From contig JASMJM010000024.1 of the NCBI GenBank assembly GCA_030749725.1, forward strand, positions 1 through 49,378: a stretch of DNA of 49,378 nucleotides. The letters are read 5' to 3'. Of the stretch, positions 35,849 to 43,858 are shown piece after piece (position 1 is the first letter of the stretch; the number at the start of each line of letters is the position of its first letter). Made by a program: the position numbers and the translations under genes. Below the pieces are notes generated by a model. It did not search any database. It was given only the letters and a program-made list of their open reading frames with translations, and had not been told where the DNA came from. This DNA is from Pseudomonadales bacterium. GTDB taxonomy: Bacteria; Pseudomonadota; Gammaproteobacteria; Pseudomonadales; Azotimanducaceae.

Positions 35849-36898
35849 ATGAAAATATCCACCTTGATGAGCTATTCCTCAGGCTATATCGGCGCCACCA
35901 ATGAAATTGTAGAAATGGAGAAGGCGGGTCTCGACGTTGTCTGGATTCCGGAGGCATACTCCTTCGATGCTGTCAGTGCCATGGGATACATGGCTGCCAA
36001 GACTGACAGGGTCACCATCGCTTCCGGCATTCTGAATATTTACAGCAGAACCCCCACCCTTCTGGCAATGACTGCAGCAGGTATCGACGCTCTGTCTGAA
36101 GGGCGTTGCATGCTCGGATTAGGCGCTTCCGGCCCACAGGTAATCGAAGGATTCCACGGCATACCTTACGATGCACCCATGACGCGCATAAGGGAAATCG
36201 TCGAGATCTGCCGGATGGTATGGCGAAGAGAAGAGAAGTTGGTATACAACGGCAAGAAATACCACTTCCCGATTCCGGCAGATCAAGGAACGGGGCTCGG
36301 CATACCACTTAAAATCATCAATCACCCCTATCGGGAAGAAATCCCCATCGCACTGGCCACGCTTGGCGAGAAGAGCGTAGAAATGACCGCTGAGATCGCC
36401 GATGCATGGCTGCCGGCATTCTTCATGCCCGAGGGCGCTGACGCTATATGGGGAAAAGCCCTGGCACGTGGCAACGCCAAACGTGATGTCGCTCGCGCAC
36501 CCCTTGATATCTACGCTGGTGGTTCAGTCGCCATCGGTGAAGGACTGGAATCCTACCGGGATATGGCACGCCCGGGCATAGCGCTGTATGTCGGCGGCAT
36601 GGGGGCCAAGGAGAAGAACTTCTATAACCAGGTATTCCGTAAGTACGGATACGAGGAGGAAGCGGAAGCCATCCAAACCCTCTATCTTTCCGGCAGGAAA
36701 TCGGAAGCGGAGGCCGCTATTCCTCAATCCTATCTCGATGCCACCTCGCTGATCGGTTCGGAGGGCTTTGTACGCGATCGACTTCAGGTCCTTCAAGAGA
36801 GTGGCGTCACATCTCTCAATATCGCCTTCCTCGGTACGACCACCGAGGAACGAGTCAGGAACTGTGATGCGCTAAGAAATCTGTTGGAGAAGATCTAG
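35849..36898 (+). CDS. LLM-class flavin oxidoreductase, Rv3520c-like (F420-type) family
   Basis: The product has 349 residues. The N-terminus and the segments VVWIPEAYSFDAVSAMGYMAAKT, SGILNIYSRTPTLLAMTAAG and GLGASGPQVIEGFHGIPYDAP match closely the family called Rv3520c-like probable F420-dependent oxidoreductases. AAGGAA is the ribosome binding site. It follows the crotonase by 20 bases and is probably co-transcribed with it. Actinobacterial members reduce or oxidise with F420; in a gammaproteobacterium the cofactor is an open question. Confidence 0.87.
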   Translation: MKISTLMSYSSGYIGATNEIVEMEKAGLDVVWIPEAYSFDAVSAMGYMAAKTDRVTIASGILNIYSRTPTLLAMTAAGIDALSEGRCMLGLGASGPQVIEGFHGIPYDAPMTRIREIVEICRMVWRREEKLVYNGKKYHFPIPADQGTGLGIPLKIINHPYREEIPIALATLGEKSVEMTAEIADAWLPAFFMPEGADAIWGKALARGNAKRDVARAPLDIYAGGSVAIGEGLESYRDMARPGIALYVGGMGAKEKNFYNQVFRKYGYEEEAEAIQTLYLSGRKSEAEAAIPQSYLDATSLIGSEGFVRDRLQVLQESGVTSLNIAFLGTTTEERVRNCDALRNLLEKI

Positions 36899-36901
36899 CG
36901 A

Positions 36902-37309
36902 TTAGAAAATGGGGGGTTCGTAAGCGGTCCCAACCTTCTCTTTGACGCAGGTACGACCCGTTGACTCGGCTTGCTTAACCGGTTCGTATCCAGGTGGACA
37001 TTCAAACATAATCTGGGTTGAAAAGGTGCCTGCGCCCCCCTGTCTGCCTATGGTCGTTCCCTGGCAACTGTAGTTGTAGCCGTATTGGTCGGTACGGCGA
37101 AGTCTCTGGTTCCGCTCGCACCTTCCCACCCGGAATTCCTCAATGATGGCAGCGTCCCTACGGCAGCGGTATTCCTGCTTGCCCGATCGTTGCTCCAACT
37201 CGGCACCTTTTTCACATTTGGGTTTCCAGTATTTGTCTTTTGCACCCGCCTGAGGTGAGTTAACAATCATCGCCATCGCCAGGATCGCCATCAGATTGAC
37301 CATCTTCAT
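36902..37309 (-). CDS. Small secreted cysteine-containing protein
   Basis: The product has 135 residues. A clear signal peptide (MKMVNLMAILAMAMIVNSPQAGA) precedes a basic mature part with six cysteines that could form three disulfides. I do not recognise a family. The ATG at 37309 has AAGGAGAG 8 bases upstream. It lies 3 bases from the end of the LLM gene, converging on it. Confidence 0.7.
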   Translation of the reverse strand: MKMVNLMAILAMAMIVNSPQAGAKDKYWKPKCEKGAELEQRSGKQEYRCRRDAAIIEEFRVGRCERNQRLRRTDQYGYNYSCQGTTIGRQGGAGTFSTQIMFECPPGYEPVKQAESTGRTCVKEKVGTAYEPPIF

Positions 37310-37547
37310 TCTATACTCTCCTTACTTTTGCTAACGTGTTAGAAAGGTCCTTAATAGTAAAGTTTGCCATGATTTCATCGCTCAGGCCAATGCGGCTTGA
37401 ACTACTTGACAGCGTTTAGTTCATACTATAAACTTATTCTCAGTACGAACCAATCTATTACGAAAACTGTATCGAGCTGCCCGAAAGACGCTAATCTGCT
37501 GGACAGCCTATTTACCATCTGACTTATGTCAACGAGTAGGAAATATC

Positions 37548-38126
37548 ATGGCTAGCACTCAACTTGAATCCGAACTACATGCCAGCTATTGGGAAGATGG
37601 ACTGCTGGACCTCTTCTGTGGTGTTGCCTTATTAATGATCGGAACCGCCTGGTGGTTCGAACTGCACGTCTTCGGTCCAATTTCCCTTCCTCTGCTTGTG
37701 CCTCTCTGGCAGCCGTTTCGGAAACGCTGGATTGAGCCCCGCGCCGGGTACGTTGAATTCAGCCCCTCCAGGCGTCATCGGTGGCGCACATCTTTGCACG
37801 TCGTCCTGCTATGCGGACTGGGCACTTTCGTCCTTGCCGTCTTGATGTACGTCTTGGTGCAAAAGAACCAAAACGTCGTGCCGGCTGATTTTGTGGCTGG
37901 CTTGCCGGCCTTGCTGCTGGGCCTTGGCGGCTTCTTCGTAGTCCTGCTTACCAGTCAGATTCGATTCCTGGCTTATACATTCGTGTTGATCTGCGCCGGG
38001 ATAACCACCATAGCCATCGACGCGGGTCCCGCTGCTCCCTTGATCGTATCCGGTATGATCGTTCTGGCCGCCGGTGTGTTGTTGCTGACACGCTTCTTTC
38101 GAGAAAGCAAGGGGCTGGCACAATGA
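37548..38126 (+). CDS. Membrane protein of unknown function
   Basis: The product has 192 residues. After a cytoplasmic start (SELHASYWEDGLLDLFCG), about five to six hydrophobic segments follow; WEDGLLDLFCGVALLMIG is a recognisable pattern in uncharacterised membrane proteins. A basic loop (RKRWIEPRAGYVEFSPSRRHRWR) faces the cytoplasm. AGGAAA is the ribosome binding site. It overlaps the downstream regulator gene by 4 bases (ATGA), so the pair is translationally coupled; such pairs often have the regulator controlling the membrane protein. Confidence 0.75.
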   Translation: MASTQLESELHASYWEDGLLDLFCGVALLMIGTAWWFELHVFGPISLPLLVPLWQPFRKRWIEPRAGYVEFSPSRRHRWRTSLHVVLLCGLGTFVLAVLMYVLVQKNQNVVPADFVAGLPALLLGLGGFFVVLLTSQIRFLAYTFVLICAGITTIAIDAGPAAPLIVSGMIVLAAGVLLLTRFFRESKGLAQ

Positions 38127-38440
38127 CGTCATCGGAAGATGTATTGCACATTCCCATGGTCGATGGGCTGATTCACGAACCTGCCCGTCTGCGCCTGCTG
38201 GCGTTCCTGTGTGTCCTGGATCGTGCCGACTTCGTCTTTCTCCTGCGACACAGTGGCATGAGCAGAGGCAACATGTCGGTCCAGATGACTCGACTGAGTG
38301 ATGCGGATCTAGTGGCGGTCGAAAAGACCTTCGTTGACAACCGTCCTCGCACAACATACTCCATAACCAAGAAAGGCCGCCAGGCGTTAACTGAATACAA
38401 ACACACAATGACGGCCATTCTGGATTCGTTCCCGGATTAG
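38123..38440 (+). CDS. Winged-helix transcriptional regulator (MarR/HTH_27-like)
   Basis: The product has 105 residues. The fold is a short winged helix: helices around LRLLAFLCVLDRADFVFLLRHSGMSRGNMSVQMTRLSDADLV and the wing RPRTTYSITKKGRQAL, a classical hairpin ending in the TxKG motif. It has no sensor domain, so it probably dimerises by its last helix. Its ATG overlaps the stop of the membrane protein. It probably represses its own operon; no clear palindrome was found in front of it. Confidence 0.85.
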   Translation: MTSSEDVLHIPMVDGLIHEPARLRLLAFLCVLDRADFVFLLRHSGMSRGNMSVQMTRLSDADLVAVEKTFVDNRPRTTYSITKKGRQALTEYKHTMTAILDSFPD

Positions 38441-38563
38441 CCAACGACTCAACTCATTCTCGCTCGACACGCTGCTCGAACGGCAGGAAACGGGAGAGTA
38501 TTTTGACTCTCCGATGGAAGTGTGATTAATTCCTGCAAGCCCACACTCAACTGGTCAATCACT

Positions 38564-38884
38564 ATGCTTAGAATAGTTATTACAGTAGTCCTGCTGCAGT
38601 TCTGTTACCCGGCATTCTCTGACGACTTTTCTTACGACGCCATTGCCAAACGATACACTGAAACGCAGCTTGACCGAAGAAGCGTGCAGCAAGCGAAGAT
38701 GCATGGCGAGTGTCTGGTCGGTCTCAAGCAGCTTAACTTTCAAAGGCGCAATGATTTCGATCCTGTCGCTGAGTGGACAAATTATCGGTCCTTATCTCTC
38801 TTGGAGCAGTTCCCCCCATGCACAGTTCTCATCATGATGGAGGTTGCCCGCAAGGAGTTGGTTGAAGAGAACCGGCCGAAGTAG
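38564..38884 (+). CDS. Small exported hypothetical protein
   Basis: The product has 106 residues. The N-terminus (MLRIVITVVLLQFCYPAFS) is a signal peptide, and two or three cysteines are present in the mature part. No family recognised. The ribosome binding site is poor, and an upstream in-frame GTG at 38522 is less likely because the signal peptide starts at 38564. It might be regulated with the preceding pair (gap about 120 bases). Confidence 0.45.
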   Translation: MLRIVITVVLLQFCYPAFSDDFSYDAIAKRYTETQLDRRSVQQAKMHGECLVGLKQLNFQRRNDFDPVAEWTNYRSLSLLEQFPPCTVLIMMEVARKELVEENRPK

Positions 38885-39063
38885 AACGCAAACCAGCGAC
38901 GCTGCTTCGGTCGTTGCAGGTCGTCATCATGTCCCGCTAGCCCCATATCTTGCCTTTCCCACCAAAATTGGGTGTTTACAGGCAAGCAGTCGGTGTCGAG
39001 GCCCGGCATCGGCTACCACTTTTGATGGTGAAAACAGTGTGCGACGCGCAAAACGTCGCTGGG

Positions 39064-40548
39064 TTACGACCACAACTCCCGCACGTCATCCAGCGGCGCG
39101 TCCTCGATGCGACAATCGAGGCCCAAACGCATGGTAGCCCTTCGATCAACGTGGTACCGCGGCCAGTCCGGCAGCAAGTCGTTGCCGGGATCACTGTTGC
39201 CGGCAAAGGCGATATAGGTCGACATCATGACCTTACTCAGTTTGTCCACCTCTGTGCCAACACCACAGAAAGGTCGCATCGAATCACTGCCACAGGTGCC
39301 GAAGATGAATGGGATGTCCAGCGAGTGGCAGGCCTTGAGCTTGCCACTCTCTGCCGGTGACGGGTAGTCAAACAGATACATCCACGTCTGTGGTGTGTGG
39401 CTTGAATGCAATTCCGCGGTACGAATCGCCGGCATTCGAAACATCCGGTCAGTACTCATCGCCGCCATCAAATCGACACTATCGGTAACGGGCAGGTCCC
39501 GCCCCAGCATCTGACGATAACGGCTGATGGCTTCCTTGACCCGATCGCCCAGTATGCCTGCGGCCCGCTTCTCCAATCCCTCGTCATCCAGGTTCTCATA
39601 GCTTGGGTTGAATATCGTGAAGAGAGTGGCTTCGTTCTGGGTCGTTCCGATCAACAGCGGCATATCTCTGCACCAGGTGCCATTGCCGATCCCTGTGGCG
39701 GCATCCTGACAAATGACACTGCCATCGCGCACCGGGCCGAACCTGACACCATCCGCTGCTCGCTCCGTCATCAGGCGTTGCTGAAAATCGAGAATAGAGT
39801 GCGCCGGGACGGTGCGTAACGCATCCAGGGCACCGAACTCCTCGATGAAGTATTGCGCTGTCCGCATCGCTTCCTCTGCGCTGACCTGCTTCGTGATAGA
39901 CCCGCTCATTGGAATCGCCTTGTCAAAACAGCCTGCCGCCGCCGGTAACGCCATCAACTCCGCGATGTCAAAACCACCGGCGGACTGTCCGAACACGGTA
40001 ATGTTTCCCGCTTCGCCACCGAACTGTTCGATCTCCTGTCTGACCCATTGCAGTGCCGCTACCTGATCCAGCAGCGCTTCGTTGCCGCTTGCGCCCAGTT
40101 CCGGAAGATGCAGGAAGCCGAATGCTCCCAGACGATAATTGACTGTCACGATCACCACATCCCCTTCTCGAGCCAGATGTGCACCGTTGAACCGGGGTTG
40201 GGATGCAGAACCGACGGTATTGCCACCACCGTGAATCCACACCAGCACAGGTCTCGACTTGCTGTCGATGGCGGGCGTCCAGACGTTGAGATAAAGGCAG
40301 TCCTCGGAGATCTCACCTGTGGCTATGCCGATAAGCTCACCGATCTGCGATGGCAACGGGTTCTGCATTGCTGAAGCACTAAACGCCACCGTCGGCAATG
40401 TATCGGACCAGGGCTGCGGCGGTTGCGGGGGGAGCCAGCGGCGATCACCGATCGGTGGCGCGGCAAACGGTATGCCCTGGAAGGTCAGTACACCGCCCTC
40501 CTCTTTTCCTGCAATCTTTCCGTACCCGGTTGCAACTGTGACGGCCAT
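39064..40548 (-). CDS. Type B carboxylesterase (para-nitrobenzyl-esterase-like)
   Basis: The product has 494 residues. Family landmarks: GVLTFQGIPFAAPPIGDRRW, EDCLYLNVWTP, the oxyanion-hole segment VLVWIHGGGN, and the nucleophile elbow FGQSAGG, where Ser is the nucleophile. The Gln next to it replaces the more usual Glu, a variant seen in some active members. The triad His is probably in CHSLDIPFIF. It hydrolyses carboxylic esters, probably in the cytoplasm (no signal peptide). The ATG at 40548 has GGAG 8 bases upstream. It ends about 180 bases after the small exported gene, in the opposite direction. Confidence 0.87.
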   Translation of the reverse strand: MAVTVATGYGKIAGKEEGGVLTFQGIPFAAPPIGDRRWLPPQPPQPWSDTLPTVAFSASAMQNPLPSQIGELIGIATGEISEDCLYLNVWTPAIDSKSRPVLVWIHGGGNTVGSASQPRFNGAHLAREGDVVIVTVNYRLGAFGFLHLPELGASGNEALLDQVAALQWVRQEIEQFGGEAGNITVFGQSAGGFDIAELMALPAAAGCFDKAIPMSGSITKQVSAEEAMRTAQYFIEEFGALDALRTVPAHSILDFQQRLMTERAADGVRFGPVRDGSVICQDAATGIGNGTWCRDMPLLIGTTQNEATLFTIFNPSYENLDDEGLEKRAAGILGDRVKEAISRYRQMLGRDLPVTDSVDLMAAMSTDRMFRMPAIRTAELHSSHTPQTWMYLFDYPSPAESGKLKACHSLDIPFIFGTCGSDSMRPFCGVGTEVDKLSKVMMSTYIAFAGNSDPGNDLLPDWPRYHVDRRATMRLGLDCRIEDAPLDDVRELWS

Positions 40549-40663
40549 ATTGTTTTCTCCACAGAGCGGCTTAAACGGGATGTTATCACAGTCGGCTGGC
40601 CATCGATGCCGAGAGCACATGGCTCACGTGACGCGAATTCGTGTTGCGGCAGGATCTGCCTGT

Positions 40664-42421
40664 TCAGGCGCTCCTCGGTACACGAATGGTTTCGACCAGC
40701 GCCTGTACTTCAGCCGGCGGCGGCGGCGTCAGCCTGCAAACCACGAGACTGACGGCAAAATTCAGCAACATGCCCACGGTCCCAATGCCTTCTGGTGACA
40801 CCCCAAATAACCAATGCTCGGGGTTGCTCGTCTCCGGGCTGATGAATTTGAAATACACGATATACGAAAACGTAAACGTCAGTCCGGTGATCATGCCGGC
40901 AATAGCGGCCTCCTTGTTCATCCGCTTGGAGAATATGCCGAGGAAAATCACCGGAAAGAAGCTGGCCGCTGCCAGCCCGAATGCAAATGCGACCACCGGC
41001 GCCACGAAGTCCAGTGGATAGATGCCGAGCAACCCGGCAACAGCAACGGCCACCGCGGCCGCGATACGCGCAAACATCAATTCCTGCCGTTCCGAGATTT
41101 GCGGCATCAGGTTTTTCTTGAGCAGGTCGTGAGAGATGGAAGTCGACATCACCAGCAGCAGACCTGCTGCCGTGGACAGCGCAGCCGCAAGTCCACCGGC
41201 GGCAACCAGGGCAATCACCCAGGCCGGCAGATCAGCGATCTCAGGATGGGCGAGGACGATGATATCCCGGTCGATATATAATTCGTTGTCGTTCAAAGTT
41301 CCCATGTTGGCGACGTTGCGTGCCCCGGCAGAATTGCGGACACCCGTGTAGACAGGCGCACCCCCTTCGAGGGGCGCGCCGCCGCGATACTGGATCCGGC
41401 CATCACCATCTTTGTCGAGCCAGGCGACTAAGCCGGTATCTTCCCACTTGGATAACCACTCCGGGACCTCGTCATACGCCACATCATTGACGCTATTGAT
41501 GATGTTGATTCTCGCGAAGGCAGCCACGGCTGGTGCGGTGGTGTACAGGATGGCGATGAAAACCAGCGCATAACCCGCCGAAATGCGTGCATCCCTTACC
41601 TTTGGAACGGTGAAGAAGCGTACGATCACATGGGGTAACCCGGCCGTCCCAGCCATTAGCGCGGCCGTGATAAAGAGCATATCGATAGTCGATTTGTTTC
41701 CCGACGTGAACGCCGTCATGCCGAGTTCTGTAGTGAGACCATCGAGCTTCTCTAGCAGATAGATTCCCGAACCATCCGCCAGGGTACTGCCAAATCCAAT
41801 CTGTGGAATGGGAACTCCTGTCAGCATGATGGATATGTAGATGGCCGGTACCAGGTAAGCAAAAATCAAAACACAATACTGGGCGACCTGGGTGTAGGTG
41901 ATGCCCTTCATGCCCCCCAATACCGCGTACAGGAACACGATTGCCATGCCTATGATCACGCCTGAGGTGATATCCACTTCCAGGAACCGGGAGAATACGA
42001 TGCCAACCCCGCGCATCTGGCCGGCGACGTAGGTAAAGGATATGAAGATGACGCAGATGACCGCCACCTGACGAGCGGCCTGGGAGTAATAACGATCGCC
42101 GACGAAATCCGGCACCGTGTATTTCGAAAATTTGCGCAGGTAAGGCGCAAGCAACAGGGCCAGAAGAACATAGCCACCGGTCCACCCCATTAAATAACGT
42201 GCGCCGTCTCTGCCATCGAACGCAATGATGCCGGCCATGCCCATAAAGGACGCCGCGGACATCCAGTCAGCCGCGGTTGCAGCACCGTTAGCAACGGGAT
42301 TTACATGGCTGCCTGCAATATAGAATTCATTGGTACTCGAAGCGCGACTCCAGAACGCAATGCCGATGTACAACGCAAATGACAATCCTACAAAGAGATA
42401 GGTGAGGTCTTGAGCATCCAT
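40664..42421 (-). CDS. Sodium:solute symporter (acetate/ActP-like, VC_2705-type)
   Basis: The product has 585 residues with about 13 membrane helices. The LeuT-fold sodium/solute family features are present: N-terminal YIGIAFWSRASSTNEFYIAG, ATAADWMSAASFMGMAGIIAF, a TYTQVAQY segment after GGMKG, and GLPHVIVRFFTVP. A long loop (about residues 310-380) carries a DKDGDGRIQ calcium-binding-like motif. The family takes up acetate, lactate or similar organic anions with sodium. It is paired with the DUF4212 subunit just upstream. The ATG at 42421 has AAGGA. A 4-copy 12-base tandem repeat separates the two genes. Confidence 0.88.
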   Translation of the reverse strand: MDAQDLTYLFVGLSFALYIGIAFWSRASSTNEFYIAGSHVNPVANGAATAADWMSAASFMGMAGIIAFDGRDGARYLMGWTGGYVLLALLLAPYLRKFSKYTVPDFVGDRYYSQAARQVAVICVIFISFTYVAGQMRGVGIVFSRFLEVDITSGVIIGMAIVFLYAVLGGMKGITYTQVAQYCVLIFAYLVPAIYISIMLTGVPIPQIGFGSTLADGSGIYLLEKLDGLTTELGMTAFTSGNKSTIDMLFITAALMAGTAGLPHVIVRFFTVPKVRDARISAGYALVFIAILYTTAPAVAAFARINIINSVNDVAYDEVPEWLSKWEDTGLVAWLDKDGDGRIQYRGGAPLEGGAPVYTGVRNSAGARNVANMGTLNDNELYIDRDIIVLAHPEIADLPAWVIALVAAGGLAAALSTAAGLLLVMSTSISHDLLKKNLMPQISERQELMFARIAAAVAVAVAGLLGIYPLDFVAPVVAFAFGLAAASFFPVIFLGIFSKRMNKEAAIAGMITGLTFTFSYIVYFKFISPETSNPEHWLFGVSPEGIGTVGMLLNFAVSLVVCRLTPPPPAEVQALVETIRVPRSA

Positions 42422-42438
42422 CGATAGTCCTTATTCTT

Positions 42439-42486
42439 GTTGTAGGTGTAGTTGTAGGTGTGGTTTTAGGTGTGGTTGTAGCTGCT
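42439..42486 (-). repeat. Four tandem 12-base repeats between the two symporter genes
   Basis: Units (plus strand) are GTTGTAGGTGTA, GTTGTAGGTGTG, GTTTTAGGTGTG and GTTGTAGCTGCT, exactly 12 bases apart. They lie between the DUF4212 stop and the symporter start. Copy number could change by slippage and alter spacing or coupling. Nothing coding is seen here. Confidence 0.75.
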
Positions 42487-42511
42487 GTGGAAGTTTTTGT
42501 TCTGTGACCGC

Positions 42512-42769
42512 TTACTCATCTTCCTCTCTGACATTGAACTTCTTATCAAGGCGGTTCATCTGCCACACGTAAACAAAGATCAGAATGACAAAGACGTAAA
42601 TGGATCCCTGTTGGGCAAACCAGAAACCCAGCTTGAAGCCGAAGAAGTGGAACTGATCGAGGAAGTCGACGATCAAGATGCCAAAGACGAAAGAAACCAG
42701 GAACCAGATACTGAGCAGTACCAGCATCAACCGGAGATTTGCGCGCCAGTAGCCATTGTCTTCGTTCAT
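42512..42769 (-). CDS. DUF4212 small subunit of a sodium:solute symporter
   Basis: The product has 85 residues and two membrane helices (LVLLSIWFLVSFVFGILIV and IYVFVILIFVYVWQMNRLDK). The N-terminus (YWRANLRLMLVLLSIWF) and LGFWFAQQGSIY match DUF4212, which always sits before an ActP-like symporter and is thought to be its partner. The ATG at 42769 has GGAG 7 bases upstream. It is translated before the symporter. Confidence 0.9.
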   Translation of the reverse strand: MNEDNGYWRANLRLMLVLLSIWFLVSFVFGILIVDFLDQFHFFGFKLGFWFAQQGSIYVFVILIFVYVWQMNRLDKKFNVREEDE

Positions 42770-42927
42770 ATCTGTTCTCCAGTAACAAAAACGGCTGGAT
42801 AGTCCAGCCTTAGACAGACCCATGGCCCGGTTACGATGTTACTCATCCATTCATGTAATCATCGCCATTGCTGACTCATTGGCGCATATAACCTGCACCA
42901 CGAAGTCGCTACTGTATAAGGTTCTCC

Positions 42928-42973
42928 AAAAAAAGGCGAGCCCGCTCCAAGTAGGCCAATCGGAGCGGATCTC
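42928..42973 (-). terminator. Rho-independent terminator on the minus strand, 5' of the DUF4212 gene
   Basis: On the minus strand a GC-rich hairpin (GAG-AT-CCGCTCC, 13-base loop, GGAGCGG-GCTC) is followed by GCC and seven T. It ends about 160 bases before the DUF4212 start and points towards it. No gene upstream on that strand needs ending, so it may be an attenuator or may stop transcription coming out of the corrinoid promoter region. Confidence 0.55.
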
Positions 42974-43076
42974 GTCAGTGACCGGTATCGTAGGTTAGTC
43001 TGCTATATCCCGGCTGACCTCGACCAGCTTTAATCCAGCCTGATGGATGCTATATTGCCCGTTACTCCAACTAACC

Positions 43077-43090
43077 TTGATCAGCGTCAA
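43077..43090 (+). promoter_or_regulatory. FNR/ANR-like box in repeat unit B
   Basis: TTGATCAGCGTCAA matches the FNR consensus TTGAT-N4-ATCAA with one mismatch (G for A) and has perfect TTGA/TCAA arms. It is identical to the box in unit C, 57 bases downstream. FNR-family proteins activate transcription when oxygen is low. Confidence 0.6.
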
Positions 43091-43133
43091 TCCGGCCAAT
43101 CCGATGCCATATTGTGGGTTACTCCAGCTAACC

Positions 43134-43147
43134 TTGATCAGCGTCAA
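43134..43147 (+). promoter_or_regulatory. FNR/ANR-like box in repeat unit C
   Basis: TTGATCAGCGTCAA again, 66 bases before the corrinoid gene and centred 27 bases before the centre of a TATGAT hexamer (43165-43170). A class II FNR site is usually about 32 bases from the -10 centre, so this spacing is short by half a turn of DNA. The true -10 may be another hexamer. The matching box in unit A (43020-43033) is degenerate. Confidence 0.6.
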
Positions 43148-43212
43148 TCCAGCGAATTAGATGTTATGATGAACTAGAGCGTTCTACAAAAGCCGAAATA
43201 AGGTGGAAGCAA

Positions 43213-43842
43213 ATGTCAAAAAACCAGGCGTTGTTCGATGCAATCGTCAAGGGAGATGCCAAAGCAGCTCCGGAGCTTGTTCAGGAAGACCTGGATAATA
43301 ACGTCGCCGCAGATGTAATCCTGATGGAATCGATGGTTCCTGCCATGCGCCACATCGGCGACCTGTTTGCAAAAAATGAGGTGTACGTCCCTCAGGTGTT
43401 GATTGCGGCTCGGGCCATGAACGCCGGAATGGCATTGATAGAGCCGATCCTTGCAGATTCCGGCCATAAGCCCCTCGGCGTTGTGTGCATCGGTACCGTC
43501 AAAGGGGACCTTCACGATATCGGCAAGAATATCGTCGCCATGATGTTGAAAGGAGCGGGATTTGAGATCATGGACCTCGGCACCGATTGCGATACTGACG
43601 ACTTTCAGCAGGCGGTCGACAAGGGGGCCCAAGTGGTTTGTTTGAGCGCCCTTCTAACCACCACCCTTCCCTACATGAAAACCATCGTCGATCACTTCAA
43701 GGGCAATAACGAGGTGCGCATCGTGATCGGTGGTGCGCCGGTAAGCGAGGCCTATGCCAAGGAGATCGAAGCGGATGGCTTCGGCAGCAACGCCGCCGAC
43801 GCAGTGCATGCAGTTTCACGGACGCTGGGTCTACCTGTCTGA
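43213..43842 (+). CDS. Corrinoid (B12-binding) protein, MtaC/MtbC-like
   Basis: The product has 209 residues. The helical cap (about residues 1-85) contains MESMVPAMRHIGDLFAKNEVYVPQVLIAARAMNAG. The Rossmann B12 domain has GTVKGDLHDIGKNIV with the cobalt-binding D99-x-H101-xx-G104, a conserved LGTDCDTD, CLSALLTTTLPYMK and GGAPVSEAYA. Such proteins carry the methyl group on cobalt between two methyltransferases. The length and both modules equal the cap plus B12 part of methionine synthase (MetH). AAGGTGG is the ribosome binding site. It is the first gene of the operon behind the FNR-like repeats. Confidence 0.92.
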   Translation: MSKNQALFDAIVKGDAKAAPELVQEDLDNNVAADVILMESMVPAMRHIGDLFAKNEVYVPQVLIAARAMNAGMALIEPILADSGHKPLGVVCIGTVKGDLHDIGKNIVAMMLKGAGFEIMDLGTDCDTDDFQQAVDKGAQVVCLSALLTTTLPYMKTIVDHFKGNNEVRIVIGGAPVSEAYAKEIEADGFGSNAADAVHAVSRTLGLPV

Positions 43843-43858
43843 TACTCACCGGTAACGG

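Larger units (their letters stand above)
43020..43170 (+). repeat. 57-bp-period promoter repeat (two full units and one partial)
   Basis: Unit A (43020-43076) and unit B (43077-43133) match at 43 of 57 bases, and unit C starts at 43134 and diverges after about 35 bases. Each unit carries a box at its start and, 31 bases after the box start, a -10-like hexamer: TATATT (43051), CATATT (43108), TATGAT (43165). This suggests repeated duplication of a regulated promoter. A shorter, more decayed copy seems to precede unit A. Confidence 0.7.

Noticed and set aside
43020-43170. Possible CRISPR array
   Set aside because: The repeated units are long, only about 75% identical, and have no spacers; they fit duplicated promoter DNA.
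42700-43212. Possible cobalamin riboswitch before the corrinoid operon
   Set aside because: I looked for the conserved B12-box and junction motifs and found no convincing match; the region is explained by the repeat array and hairpin.
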